DNA of 52,150 nt from Veillonella sp. VA139. Its GTDB lineage: Bacteria > Bacillota > Negativicutes > Veillonellales > Veillonellaceae. The stretch is from assembly GCF_003992005.1 (NCBI RefSeq), contig NZ_RQVL01000015.1, forward strand, positions 1-52,150. Reading direction: 5' to 3'. Within the stretch, counting starts at the first letter, position 1, and every line of letters begins with the position of its first letter. Below the pieces are notes generated by a model. The model made no database searches, had not been told where the DNA came from, and saw only the letters and a program-made list of their open reading frames with translations. Both the position numbers and the translations under genes were made by a program. Positions 14,440-29,400 of the stretch are shown in pieces.

Positions 14440-17400
14440 ATTATTCCGACAGGATTATTGGCGGCTGCGTTCAAGGCAGCGGGTATCAATGGGTATGAAA
14501 AGATAACGTATGAAAATGGATCTGTTCCTGGAACAGTTAAGTTAAAAAAAGAACAAGTTGCATTTAGTGGCACCGAAAGTGATGCACTGAAACAAATTTT
14601 GGGTGCTAAGGTGAGTGATTTGGGATTAACCTTATCTGATTTGTATACATTGCTATATCACAATCCATTAGCTACGAAATCTACGCAGTTCTATGGCTTT
14701 AATAAGCAAGGCACTTTGGATGTAAACGAAGGGTATGTTACCTATGAAGGGTCTACTATTACGGGTGGTGAAAACACATTTGTAAACGGTACAGGTGCGA
14801 TTGCTTTAGGTGGTAATAGTAAGGCTAGTGGCGTAGGTACCATTGCGTTAGGGCAATACAGTGACGCCAGCGCAAAAGCGACAGGGACGGTCACATATAC
14901 CCCTGCTGGCAGTGCAAATTCTGTGACGGAATATACCTATGGTCCATCCCTACGAGATAATATTGCTATGGGTTTCAAAGCAGAATCACATGCAGATTAT
15001 AGCTTAGCCTTAGGAGCTCGTTCTGGTGCCGGTGATGTAGGTAGTAATGCCATTGGTTTCAATACACAAGCAGGTGGTAAATCATCGTTGGCTATTGGTT
15101 ATAATACATTTGCCAATGCGGAAGCTGGTGTGAAAAATAATCTAGGAACCACGATTGGTGGATTAACCAATGTAGTGAGTGATACTACAAAAGCGAAGAT
15201 GGCTGAGTACGCAGAAAAATTATCTGAATATGAAAATTATTCCAATGCTTTAAAACATGCCAACAATGATGCTGATGCTCAAATTGCTAGAGATGCTATG
15301 GCTAGTACTGAAAGTGAAATGAACTCGATTAGGACTTTCTTAGAGAAGCAACAAGATTATAGGTCGCTAATGGGATTGTCAACTACGGACGGATCAAATG
15401 GTACAGAGCTGGGTAAAGCTTTATCCAATGGTAGCACTACTAAGGTATCTGATATTATTAATAATAAATTAAACAATGGCTTTGACTATGAATCTAAGAC
15501 GAATGCGTTAAATTTAGATATTGCAAAGGATAAAATTCAAAACCCTAAGAATGCAAGTGATTTTAAAGAGTATACTAAGAAGGATGGAGACAATGCCATT
15601 GCTATCGGTAACTATACATCTGCCTCAGGCAATGCGAGTATTGCACAAGGCGTAGGCGCTCATACACAAGCGGATGCCAGTATTGCATTGGGAGCTCTTG
15701 CCAAAGTAGAGAAAGAGGCTGCACGATCTGTAGCAATTGGCGTAGGTTCGCAAGCACACGAAAAAAACTCCGTGGCCATGGGCGTTCAAGCGAGCACATA
15801 CGGTCAATCTGATGTAGCCATTGGTAATCAAGCTACGGTGCTTAAAGAAAATTCTATCGGCATTGGTGTAAATACTACAGTATTATCTACTAGCTCCACC
15901 GCATTAGGTAATAAGTCGAGAATTAAATCCAACTCTACCGCTGGTGTTGCAGTTGGTAGGGAATCTGAAATTGGCGAATCTTCCCAAAATAGTATTGCTA
16001 TAGGTATGATGGCAAAGGTAGAGGATAAGGCAGCCAACTCTATTTCTTTAGGATATAGTGCGAAAACAAAAGCTGAAAATAGTATGGCCCTAGGAACAAA
16101 AGCTGAAACAGGTCTCTTCGCAGCAGGAGGCTTGGCAGTTGGTAATAATAGTAGTGTACAGGCCATAAACTCTATAGCTGTAGGGCAAGGTGCCTCAGTT
16201 CGATCCAATTCTGACCGTTCTATCTCCATTGGTTCAGGTGCAGCTACAACAGGAAAAGATGCTATTGCCTTAGGAACGAGCACGTCTGTAACAGGGGCTA
16301 ACACTATTGTTATTGGTAATGCCGCAAAAGCGGCACCCGCGCCCACAGATACAGTGAATAAATCTGTTGATAATGCGGTTGTCATAGGTCAAGGCGCAGG
16401 GGCACAGCATAGTAACTCCATTGTGCTAGGGAAAGGTTCAAATGATACCTACGAAGGATGGAAACGGCGGTTAAAACCTGGTGTAGGAGCCTATGACAAT
16501 TTACCACCAAGTGCGAAGTATGAATTTAATGCTGATGGTTCAGTAGTGCTGGATAAAGTCAATGGTATGGATATACCATCCTATTTACCGCCAGACTCAA
16601 AAATGGGTAAAGTCTTAGCCGAAATGGATAAGCAGAGTTTAGGTGTTGTTTCTGTCGGTGGCGAAGCTACTAATATTGATGATGGTGCTGGTGGCAAAGC
16701 AAAAGCATTGCGAAGAATCATCAACGTAGCACCAGGTGCATTGGACACAGATGTAGTAACAGTGGCACAGTTAAGAGATTGGCGAGCAAAAGGCGTGAAT
16801 TTCTTGTCCATAGAAAATGCCGATAATCATAAAATTACAGAAGTCAATACTAAAAATGCAGGCTATGCAGCAGATGGTACTACGATTGAAAACCGTGGAA
16901 GTAACTATAATAGTGATCAAGCCACTGGTAAATGGGCTATGGCGTTGGGACCGTATGCCAAAGCAACGGGAGAAACAGCTATTGGTGTAGGCTATGGTGC
17001 TGGTGCCTATGGAAAGGATAGCCTAAGTTTAGGTAGTGCTAGCTATTCCGGTGGAACAAACTCTGTAGCTATCGGCACACAAGCTCGCGCAGCAAAGGAT
17101 AAAACAGGTGCTGTTGCGATTGGTCAAGAGTCATGGGCGAAAGAGGAGAATGGGGTAGCATTGGGTAAATACGCTAAGGTAACCAAAGCTGATGGTGTTG
17201 CTCTAGGCTCCAATTCTATAGCAGATACAGAAAAAGGAAAAGATGGATGGGATCCTGCCAATAGCCGTCGGAATCAATATACAGCGAATAATAAAAATGT
17301 ATTATCGGGTAGTACATTAACATCCACCTTAGGCGGAGTTTCCTTGGGCGGTGCTTATAAAGATAGTAATGGGCGTGATCAAATTCACACCCGTCAAATT

Positions 17401-20400
17401 AACTATCTTGCTGCTGGTACTGCTGACACCGATGCTGTAAACGTAGCGCAAGTGAAAGCCTTAAATCTAAAAATTGCAGGTAACACAACAGATGCTAGTA
17501 AAGCAGATGTTCGACTCCACGATCAAACGTTAACCGTAAAAGGCGATGGCACATATTTAACCACAACTGCGAATAATAATACAATCACCGTGGGATTAAC
17601 ACAAGATGCCATTAATAAAATTAATGCAGTGGGAAATCCTGTACATTTCTTGGCAACTAATGGTAGTGAAGGCGGGAATAAAACAGTTCATGGTAAAGCC
17701 ACAGAATCCAACTATAACAATGAAGGTGCTAAAGGAACTAATTCTATTGCTTTAGGCGTGTATGCACGAAGTTTCGGTACTAATACGGTCGCCATCGGTA
17801 ATGAATCAGGCACTGGTGCCGATAATGCCGTCGCTGTTGGTAATAATACCTATGCTAGTGGTGTAAGCTCTGTGGCGATTGGTGATGGAGCGGCTGCTAG
17901 TAGTGAAAAATCTTCGGCGGTAGGTCAAGGAGCGCAAGCAACTGGACAATTCAGTGCAGCCTTTGGAGATAGTGCAAAAGCACAGCAATTCCGTTCAATT
18001 GCTATCGGTCATGAAGCTACTGCTAATGGACTAAATGCTATATCCATTGGTGGTAATACTAGTGTTACCAAAAATCATGGTGTCGCTATTGGTCTTCAAA
18101 GTGAAGTGACAGGGCAGGATGGTGTGGCGCTTGGTCGAAGTGCTAAGGTTGAGGCAGATAATTCGGTGGCAATTGGTCTAGAATCAAATGTGACATCAGG
18201 TTCCACTGAGGCAGTTGCTTTAGGTAACAAATCTAAAGTCAGTGCGACTAAAGGTTTTGCCCTCGGGTATGGTGCAACGGTTAGCACTGCTGGTGGGGTT
18301 GCCATAGGATCTGAATCTACTGCTAGTACTGCGTCTGGTATTGTAGGCTGGGATCCAGCAAAAGATAGAACTAGTGTCTATGATGCTGTGAAAGCAGGTG
18401 GGGCAGCGTCTACCTCTGGATTAGGTGCTGTATCCGTAGGTGCTTCAGGTAAAACACGACAAATTACAAATGTATCAGCAGGTAAGGAAGATACCGATGC
18501 GGTAAACGTAGCTCAGCTGAAAGGTCTTAACCTAAAGATTGCTGGTGACAACAATACTACTGGCGATTTATTAGTGCATAAAGATACATTGAAAGTACAA
18601 GGTGAAACAGGATATATTTCGACTTCTGCACAAGGAGGAACGATTACTGTTTCAGTAGCACAGGGCTTAAAAGATACAATTAATAATAAGTTAAATACGA
18701 GCGACGAACGCCATATTAAAGAAGGTTCCTATACATTTAACAATGCGGGCAACATTGTATTGCCATATGCTGATGGTGCAGGAAATGATGCTTCCGGAAC
18801 GGTGACGTTGACTAATGTTGCTAAAGCTAGTGATTTAAATGCAGTAAAAGACTCTTTGTTTACGCCTAGCTTTACAGCACTGCATGGGGGTGGTACGTTC
18901 ACACCGACAAAAACTCGTCCTACATTGAGTATCATAGGGGGAGCTAATGAACCAACCGTTCAACAATGGACGACAACGGTGAATGGTACCCAAATGTCAT
19001 TTACTGGAGAAAATGTTGGGACTTACCTAGGTAATAGTTCCAGTAAACTAGTAATCGGTTTAAATACTAAACTTTCAGCAGAATCATTCTCTACATATGA
19101 ATACAATGGTGGTATTAAAGATAGTACTAAACCTGGACCAGCAGTAAGTCATACAGGCATCAACATGAACAGTAAGCCAATTAAGAATCTTGCTGATGGG
19201 GTTGATAAAAAAGATGCAGTGAACAAATCTCAATTAGATGCCGTTACTTGGGATTTAGGGGTTATGAACAATGGTGCCTCTACAAAAGTAAATCCAGCTG
19301 AGGTGACTGGTCAAAATAAACGGATTACTTTGCAAGGTGCTGGTAATGTGACCGTCACAGAAACAGGTGGCACAATCACCATTACTGGAGGAGCCCAAGA
19401 TTCCATCGTTGTGTACACGGCGCCAGATGGTGAACGTGTGTATAAATATACAGATGGAAAATACTACAAAACGAAAACTCCTACAGCAGGATTAGATAAA
19501 CCTGTAACGGATGTGCAAGCTCGTTTAGTAAATGGCACCCCTAAAGAGGGAGAAACAGATACTAAGATTGCAACGGTTTTGAATAATGTGAAATCTGTCA
19601 TTGAAAAGCAAGGTGTGGTCGGTAATAACACTCCAACTTTCACAGAACGATTAGCGGCTGCGGCTTCGGATAAAAATAATCCTAATGCTGCGGTGAATGT
19701 GAAAGATTTACACAGTGCAGTATCTGATTTAAAAAATAAAGAATTGCATATTACACCAATAGAATATACGCCTAATGAAAAAGGGGATGTTACATTAACA
19801 TATTCCGATGGCAATGGAAGTGTTGTACCTGATACTACCGCAAAGATTAAAGGAGTAGCGAAAAAAGCAGATTTAGATACAGTGAAAGACCAAGTAGCAC
19901 ATACCATCGCCCTTGGAGATGGAACGACAACGGGGTCTACTACGGCTAAATCTTTAAAAGACGGTAACGTGAAATTCAATATCAAGAGTGCTAATGGGTA
20001 CATTACGACAGCAGCCGCTGGGGATGATGTAACATTGACTTTCAACGATAGCACATTGGCGAAAAAAGCTGATGAATGGAACCTAGCGGTGAATGGAACA
20101 AAAGTTGCTCCAACGAACAAATTGGTGAACCTTGTAAATGGTGATAACATCACGATTGCTAAACAAACTGATGGTTCCGTGAAAGTAAGTGCTACGGGCT
20201 TAGCAAAAACAGACTTGTCTAACATCACAGATGCTGGTAAGAAAAATATCACTGCTCTAGGTACTGAAATTACAGCAGGCGACCGTGTTACAATAGGAAA
20301 TCCTACCATAGATGCTACTACTGGTAAGAAAACATATACTATCTCTGCAGATAAACAAGTTGAATCTGTGACAACGGCAACGTTAGCAGATGACGAAAAC

Positions 20401-23400
20401 ATTGCTACAGTTTCTATGGTGTCCGGAACAGATCAATCTGCCAATGCTCGTTATGGTGTAGGCGTATCTAAGAAAAAAGTGGCTGAAATCGCTCAAGGTG
20501 CAGTAGAAGTAAAAGCTGCAGATGATGCGGACAATGTAACTGTGAATAAAGATACATCTGCAACTGGTAAAACTGTGTACAAAGTATCTGTGGCTAAAAC
20601 GCAATTAGCTAATGGTACCAATACGAAGGTCGAAGGGAATGGAACAACAACTCCATTTAAAGTAAATGTAAAAGGCGATTTGACTAAGATTACGTCCATC
20701 ACAAATGAAGCAGGTTATGGCAAAGTAGCCTTCGGTGCGAATGGTGAAACTACTTTCAGTAGCGGAGCAGCTGGAGATATTCCTGTTACGATTAATGGTA
20801 CATTAGGTAAAGTAAGTGCTGGTACGGGTAGCAATGCTGTTGCTATCGATGGTTCTGCTGGACAAGTGACTGCAGGTGGTGTTGTAGTGGGTAGACAAAG
20901 TGTCACTCCAGGTGCCAATGGCACAGCACCAGCAGGTACAACAGCAACAACTGGCAAATTCATTACAGGTCTTGAGAATACAACTTGGAGTGTAGCAAAT
21001 CCAACCTATGTGTCTGGTCGTGCTGCCACAGAAGATCAGTTGAAAGCAGTTAGCGAAGCTATTAAAAATAGAACTACAGGAGATTATCGTTTAATTGCAA
21101 ATCCGGATGTGACTGGCGGGGCCTATACACCAGATACGGACAATAACATCAATTTAATTGTGAAAGACCCTAATGACAGTGATGATTCTCATAAACAAAC
21201 GGTGACAATCACAAATGTGGCAAAAGCAACCGATTTGAACGATGTGAAAAATCAAGTGGCACACACCATCGCTCTTGGGGATGGAAGTAAAACAGGATCT
21301 ACTACGGCTAAGTCTTTAAAAGATGGAGACGTGAAGTTTAACATTAAGAGTGCTAATGGGTACATTACCACAGCAGCCGCTGGAGACGATGTAACATTGA
21401 CTTTCAATGACAGCACATTGGCGAAAAAAGCTGATGAGTGGAAATTGGCTGTGAATAATGACGTTGTTGAGCCAACTAATAAAAAGGTTAATCTTGTAAA
21501 TGGCGATAACATCACGATTGCGAAACAAACTGATGGTTCCGTGAAAGTAAGTGCTACAGGATTAGCAAAAACAGATTTGTCTAATATTACCAATGCTGGT
21601 AAAACGGTGATCCAAAATGAAGCTAAAAAAGCGGTTAAAGTGATTGATGGTACGAACACATCTGTAGAAACTGGTACAGATGCAGATACAAATGCCACTA
21701 CGTATAAAGTGAATGTGAAAGGTGATTTGACTGAAATCTCATCCATCACAAACACAGCTGGAACTGGCAAAGTAGCCTTCGGTGCTGATGGTGTAAGTAC
21801 TTTCAGTAGTGGAACTACAGGGGATAAAACAGTTTCTATCAATGGTAAAGACGGTAAAGTTATTGTTGGCAATGGTGGAAACCCTGTAACCATTGATGGT
21901 TCTACTGGATATATTACGGGCTTGCAAAATACTAGCTTAGATGTAACTGGTTTTGGTACATCTCATCGTGCCGCAACAGAAGAACAATTAAAAGCGGTCA
22001 AAGATATTGCGGATAAAGCCTCTACAACAGATTATCGGTTAATTGCAAATCCAGATGTGACTGGTGGTGCGTATACACCGAGCAATGGAACTATTTCCTT
22101 AAAAGTGAAAGACAGCAAGCAACCTGATAGTACGCCTGAGACGATTACTATTAATGACGTGGCATCGAAAACAGCTGTGGACGGTCTTACTGCTCGTAAG
22201 ATTTCCTTGGGTGGTGACACTGGTACTACCACAGAAAAAACATTAGCTCAAGATGTGAAATTTAATATTAAGAGTGCTAATGGGTACATTACCACAGCTG
22301 CCGCTGGGGATAATGTAACATTGACTTTCAATGATAGCGGATTAGCGAAAAAAGCGGATTTGTGGAAGTTATCGGCTAACGGTACAGAGGTTGCACCAAA
22401 GGATGGTGTTATTGATTTAGCAAAAGGTGATAACATCAACATTACTAGCGAAGCAGGTAAAGTGACCATTGCTGCCACAGGTCTAGCAAAAGAAGATTTG
22501 TCTAATATCACAGATGCAGGTAAAAAAGTGATTACTGACCTAGGTCCAACGATCAATGCAGGAGACGGTATTACAGTTACACCAGGAACACCAGATAAGA
22601 ATACAGGTAAACAATCCTTTACAATTGCGGCAAATAAACAAGTAGAATCTGTGACGACATCCGCTGCGGCAGAAGGCGATGAAAATATCGCTACTGTTTC
22701 TATGGTTACTGGAAATGATCAAGAAGCTAATGCTCGTTATGGTGTTGGTGTATCTAAGAAAAAAGTGGCTGAAATCGCTCGAGGTGCCGTAGAAGTAACT
22801 AATGGTTCAGATAATGTAACTGTAACACCAGACACATCTACAAATGGTAAAACTGTGTACAAAGTATCTGTAGCTAAAACGAAATTAGCAGCTGGTACAA
22901 ATACAACTATTGAAGGTGAAGGTACAGAAGCTAAGCCATACAAAGTGAATGTTGCAGGCGATTTAGGTAACATCACATCTATTACTAATGAAGCTGGAAA
23001 TGGCAAAGTATCCTTCGATTCGAATGGTGTAACTACTTTCAGTAGTGGCAATAATGGTGCGGATGGTACAGATAAAACGGTAACTATCAACGGTAAAGAT
23101 GGTAAAGTCATTGTTGGTAATAATGGCAAACCTGTGACCATTGATGGTTCTACTGGATATATCACAGGATTACAAAATAAAGATTGGGTTGTAGGTACTA
23201 CAGAACCAGTATCTGGACGTGCAGCTACAGAAGACCAATTGAAACATGTCAGCGATGCCGTTACGGGCAAAGCAGATAAAACTGCATTGTGGGATTTAGC
23301 GGTTAATAATGGTACAACTACAGAGAAAGTAGAACCACAAAATTCGACTGTAGCAGGTCAAAATAAACGTATCATCTTACAAGGTGAATCCGGCGTTACA

Positions 23401-26400
23401 GTTAAGCAAGAAAACGGTGTAATCACAATCGGTGCTAAAAAAGGCATAGATAACGATACGATTACAACAGTAGCTAGTGCAGATGGTACAGTTACAGTGA
23501 CACACTCTGATACAGATACGCATGCGTACGATGTGAAAGTCAATACAGATAAAGTGAGCGAAACGCAAGCATTAATCTATGTGGATGACAACGGTAAGCA
23601 AGTATTTAAACGTGCAGATGGTAAGTTCTATAACAAAGATGGTACTAAGTATGAGGGCACAGTTCATACAAAAGTAAATACTGACCAACCACAACGGGTA
23701 GATAACGTAGGTTCTGCGATTGATCCAGATGGTACATCAACAGGGGATACATTCTTAAGTAAATTAAAAGATGCCGCTGATGATACAACAAAATCTAAAT
23801 CTGCAGTCAACGTATCTGACCTTAAGAAAACATCTGAGGCTAGCATTGCGAAAGCAGTGAGTGAAGCCACAGATAAGGGCATGAAATATGCTGGGGATAA
23901 CTACAAAGCGGCGGAAGGTACAAAGGCTGAGCAAAATGGTATCACTAAGAAATTAGGGGAGCAATTGCAAATCCTTGGCGGTGCATCAGGCACATTGACT
24001 GAAAACAATATCGGTGTCAATGCAGATGGCGGTGCGTTGAAAGTCAAATTAGCAGAATCCTTAACTAATATTAAGTCTATCGCTGGTAAAGGTGATACAC
24101 CATTAACTATTTCTAATGGTGGAACAACGTTAACAATTAATGCAGGTGAAGATACAAAACCAGGCACAATTTCCGTTGGTGGTGCAAAAATCACTAACGT
24201 AGCAGAAGGTACAGATGGTACTGATGCAGTTAACAAATCTCAATTGGATGCTGTAGCAGGTAAAGAACTTCACATTAAACCGACTGAAAAAACAGAAACA
24301 TACAAAGTGGATGACAGTGGTAACATTACCTTGAAGTATGCAAATGGTGATGGTACAGAAGCAACTGGTAAACAAGCTGTCATTTCTGGTGTAGCTAAAA
24401 ATGATTTATCCAATATTACAAATACAGGTAAAACAGTTATCCAAAATGAAGCTAAAGAAGCTGTAAAAGTAGTGAATGGTAAAAATACCACTGTCACAGA
24501 AGGTACAGATGGAACAGCCAAAACATACGCTGTTAATGTCAAAGGTGCGTTGGGTGAAATCACATCTATCACGAACACAGCAGAATCTGGTAAAGTGGAG
24601 TTCGGTACGAATGGTGTAACTACTTTCAGTAGTGGCAATAATGGCACTGATGGTACAGATAAAACAGTTACCATCAACGGTAAAGACGGTAAAGTCATCG
24701 TTGGTAATGGTGGAAATGCTGTAACCATTGATGGAACTGTGGGAGATATTACAGGATTAACCAATGTAGCTCTTACAGCAACTGATTTTGCTAAAAAAGG
24801 TCGTGCCGCAACGGAAGAACAATTAAAAGCGGTAAAAGACATTGCGGATAGCGCGTCTACAACAGATTACCGATTAATTGCAAATCCAGCAGAACACAGT
24901 GGTGGAGTGTACAAGCCAAATACAGATGGCAATGTTGAATTGACTGTGAAAGATGAAAAATCTGGCACTACAAAAACAGTAACAATTGGCGATGTAGCAT
25001 CGAAAACTGCTGTAGACGGTTTAGTAGCACGTGGTATCACTTTAGGTGGAGATAATAACTCCGCTACTACGAAACAAACATTAGCGAATGATGTGAAATT
25101 TAATATCAAAGGTGATGGTAACTACATCACTACAAAAGCTGATGGCGCTGATGTGACAGTTTCCTTGAATACGAATCAAATCGCAAAAGACGGTGCGTTG
25201 ATTTATGTCGATGACAACGGTAAGCAAGTATTTAAACATGCAGATGGTAAGTTCTATGACAAAGATGGAGCTAAGTATGAAGGTACTGTTCATACGAAAG
25301 TAAATACTGAACAACCACAACGAGTAGATAACGTTGGTTCTGCGATTGATTCTGTTGTAATTAATAATGCAGATGGAAACCCTAAAACAGATGCTACGTA
25401 TTTGGATAAATTAAATAAAGCTAATACGGATACACCAAATGCGGCAGTTAACGTATCTGACCTCAAGAAAACATCTGATGCTAGCATTGTGAAAGCTGTG
25501 AGTGAATCTACCGATAAAGGTATGAAATTCGGCGCTAACATTGCTGATGGTGACGAAAATCCTGTGACTAATAAACTTGGTTCTACTGTACATATCAAAG
25601 GTGGCGCAACGGAAACGGATGCATCTAAATTTGATGGTTCCAATATTTTGACCACTGTGAAACAAACTGATGGTAATACAACAGTAAACATCAAGCTGAA
25701 AAAAGACTTAGGTAACATTACAAGTATTACCAACACAGCAGGATCTGGCAAAGTATCCTTTGATTTGAATGGTGTAACTACTTTCAGTAGTGGCAATAAT
25801 GGTGCGGATGGTACAGATAAAACGGTAACTATCAACGGTAAAGATGGTAAAGTCATTGTTGGTAATAATGGCAAACCTGTGACCATTGATGGTTCTACTG
25901 GATATATTACAGGATTGCAAAATAAAGATTGGGTTGTAGGTACTACAGAACCAGTATCTGGTCGAGCAGCGACAGAAGACCAATTGAAACATGTTAGCGA
26001 TGTAGTCAAAGACAAAGCAGATAAAACTCAATTGTGGGATTTGGCGGTTAAAACGGATACAGGTTCTGATAAAGTGGTTCCACAAAATGGACCAACGAAC
26101 ACAGACAACAAACGGATTGTTCTTCAAGGTACAGGTAGTGTTAGTGTTACGCAAAAAGATGGTGTTATCACAATCGGTGCCCCAAAAGGCGGTGCAGATA
26201 ATAATACAGTTACTACAGTGACATCTGGTGATGAAAGTGTTTTAACTGTAAAAGATACTCCGACTGCTACTGGAGACCACGCATACACGTTGACAGTTAA
26301 CAAACAAGGTGTTGTTGACGGTGCTCAATTACCTGTTGTATATACGACAAAAGATGGTAAAAAAGTAACTATCGACAAAGATGGCAAATTCCATACAGTA

Positions 26401-29400
26401 GATAATCCAGCGGTAGAGGTAAAAGCAGAAGATGTAGAAACACGCATTCAATCTGCCGGTAAATCTACTACCGATGGCAAAACTATCCTTAATAACGTTG
26501 GATCTGCTATTGATCCGAAACCAGCAGATGGTACGCCAGCTGATACAACTCCTTTCTTGGATAAGTTGAAAAAAGCGAGTGAAACAACGCCAGATGCAGC
26601 TGTGAATGTATCTGATCTCAAGAAAACATCTGATGCAAGCATTGCGAAAGCTGTGAGTGAAGCCACTACTAAAGGATTAAAATTTGATGCTAATATTGGC
26701 GGAGAAAAAACAAATCTATTAGGTTCCAAGGTGACTATTAAAGGTACAGCAGATACACCAAAAGATGGAGATACGAATTACGAAGATAAAAACGTATTAA
26801 CTACGATTGCCCAAGAAGATGGTAATACTACAGTTACGATTAAGTTGAATAAAGACTTAACGTCTCGTTCTTTAACAACTGAGAAAGTGACTGTGAATAA
26901 TGAAAAAGGTGATGAATCTACTGTAACCGTGGGTTCGAAAGATGGTAAAAACACAGATGACTCAGTAAAACCTGGTTCTGATGGTAAGGTGGCTGTCAAC
27001 GGTAAAGACGGTTCTGCAGTTGTTATCAACGGTAAAGATGGATCTATCGGCTTGAATGGTAAAGATGGGGCGAATGGTCTTACAATTAAAGGCGACAAAG
27101 GTATGGTTGGCTTAAACGGTACTGATGGTGCTAATGGTAAAGATGGTATGACTCGTATCGTATATGAAACGAAACATACAGACCCTCAGACTGGTACAGT
27201 TACGACTGTGAAACATCAAGTGGCTACTATGGATGATGGTCAAAAATACAGTGGTGATAATTACAAAGCGGCAGAAGGTACTGAGCCAGAAGAAAACGTT
27301 ATCAGCAAAAAGCTAAATGAACGTTTAGAAATTCTTGGCGGTGCTACAGGAACTTTCACAGCAACTGATAATATTGGTGTCAATAATGTCGGGGGTAAGT
27401 TAAAAGTCCAATTAGCAGAATCCTTGACTAATATTAAGTCTATCGCTGGTAAAGGTGATACACCATTAACTATTTCTAATGGTGGCACAACGATAACGAT
27501 TACAAAACCAGATGCTACAAAAGATGGAGATACAGGTAGTGTCTCTGTTGGTGGTGCAAAAATCACCAATGTAGCTAATGGCGAAGGTGATTCTGACGCT
27601 GTTAACGTAAAACAATTGAAAGATGAAGTTGGCAAAGCGAAAACAACTGTAACCGTTAATAATAACAATGCAGATGCGAATAAAAATCTTACCTTGACAA
27701 AGACTATAGCCGCTGATGGACATACAAACTATGACGTGAGCTTAGCAAATAAAGTAACATTAGGCACAGAAACAGCAAAACAACTTACTTTAGATGGTAC
27801 AGCAGGAACAATTACTGCAGGTACTGGGAATAACGTTGTTACTATCAATGGATCTAATGCGAGTGTAACTGCTGGAACTGGTAACAATATTGTGAAAGTC
27901 GATGGTTCTGCGGGTCAACTTACAGCGGGTGGTGTTCTTGTAGGTAAACAATCTGTTACAGAAGGCGCTGAGGGTAAACCTCCAGAGGGTGCTACCGCTA
28001 CAGAAGGCAACTTTGTGACAGGCTTGGGTAATACAACATGGAATGTGAATAGCCCAACCTATGTATCTGGCCGTGCAGCCACAGAAGACCAGTTGAAAGC
28101 AGTTAGCGATGCGGTGAAAGCGAAAACTGGTAGTGACTACAGCTTAGTAGCAAATCCAGATGGCGGTAATTATAAAGTTAGCGATGATAATACTGTTACA
28201 TTAACAGTGCAAGATGCTTCTAATACTGCCAATACACGGAATGTCACTATCGAAGGCATTGCTAAATCTAGTGATGTAGCGGACTTGAAGACAAAAGTAA
28301 GTCATACTATTGCTCTTGGAGATGATGGTACAGGTAGCACGGATGCAAAATCTCTAAACGATGGCGATGTGAAATTCAACATCAAAGGCGATAGCAACTA
28401 CATTACGACTACGGCATCGGGCACTGATGTGAAAGTTTCTTTAAATACGAAACAAATCGCAAAAGATGGAGCGTTGATTTATGTCGATGACAACGGTAAC
28501 CAAGTATTTAAACATGCAGATGGTAAATTCTATACAAAAACAGGTACAGAGTATACAGATGCTGTTCATACAAAAGTAAATACGGATGGAGCAAAACGTG
28601 TAGATAACGTAGGTTCTGCGATTGATCCAGATGGAAATGTACCGGATAATAAATTCCTAGAAAAATTGGGCGAAGCAGCAGCTGACACTACAAAATCTAA
28701 AGCTGCAGTCAATGTATCTGACCTTAAGAAAACATCTGATGCAAGTATTGCAAAAGCAGTGAGTGAATCTACTGATAAAGGTATGAAATTCGGAGCTAAT
28801 ATTGCTGATGGTGGCGAAAACCCTGTGACTAACAAGCTTGGTTCTACTGTAAACATCGTAGGTACTGCAGAAATAGCTACTGATGCGACAGAAGCAGATA
28901 AAAACTACGATGGTAAAAACGTGTTAACAACAGTAAAACAAGGTACTGATGGAAATACAACAATCACTGTGAAGTTGAACAAAGACTTAACATCTCATTC
29001 CTTAACTACAGAAAAAGTGGTTGTTAACAATAAAGATGGTGATGATTCTACTGTAGAAATTGGCTCTAAAGCTGGTAAAGACGCAGAAAATAAGCCAAAA
29101 CCAGGTTCTGATGGTAAGGTGACTGTCACTGGTAAGGATGGTGCCTCTGTTGTCATCAACGGTAAAGATGGCACTATCGGCTTGACTGGACCGAAAGGGG
29201 CAGACGGAGCGGATGGCACACCAGGTACGCCAGGTAAATCTATTACTATTGGTGTGAAACCAGGCTATAACAAAGATGGTGTACAAGGTGAAAAAGGCGT
29301 GGACGGCATAGACGGTATTACTCGTATCGTTTACAAAGAAGGCGATAAAGAACACCAAGTAGCCACTATGGAAGACGGATTACGTTTCACTGGTAACAAT

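Noticed and set aside
19464-20402. Long minus-strand open frames opposite the adhesin gene (for example 312 codons here, 241 codons at 25290-26015)
   Set aside because: They are mirror images of a repetitive, biased coding sequence, recur wherever the same module recurs, have no ribosome binding sites and encode low-complexity Val/Ser/Pro-rich products.
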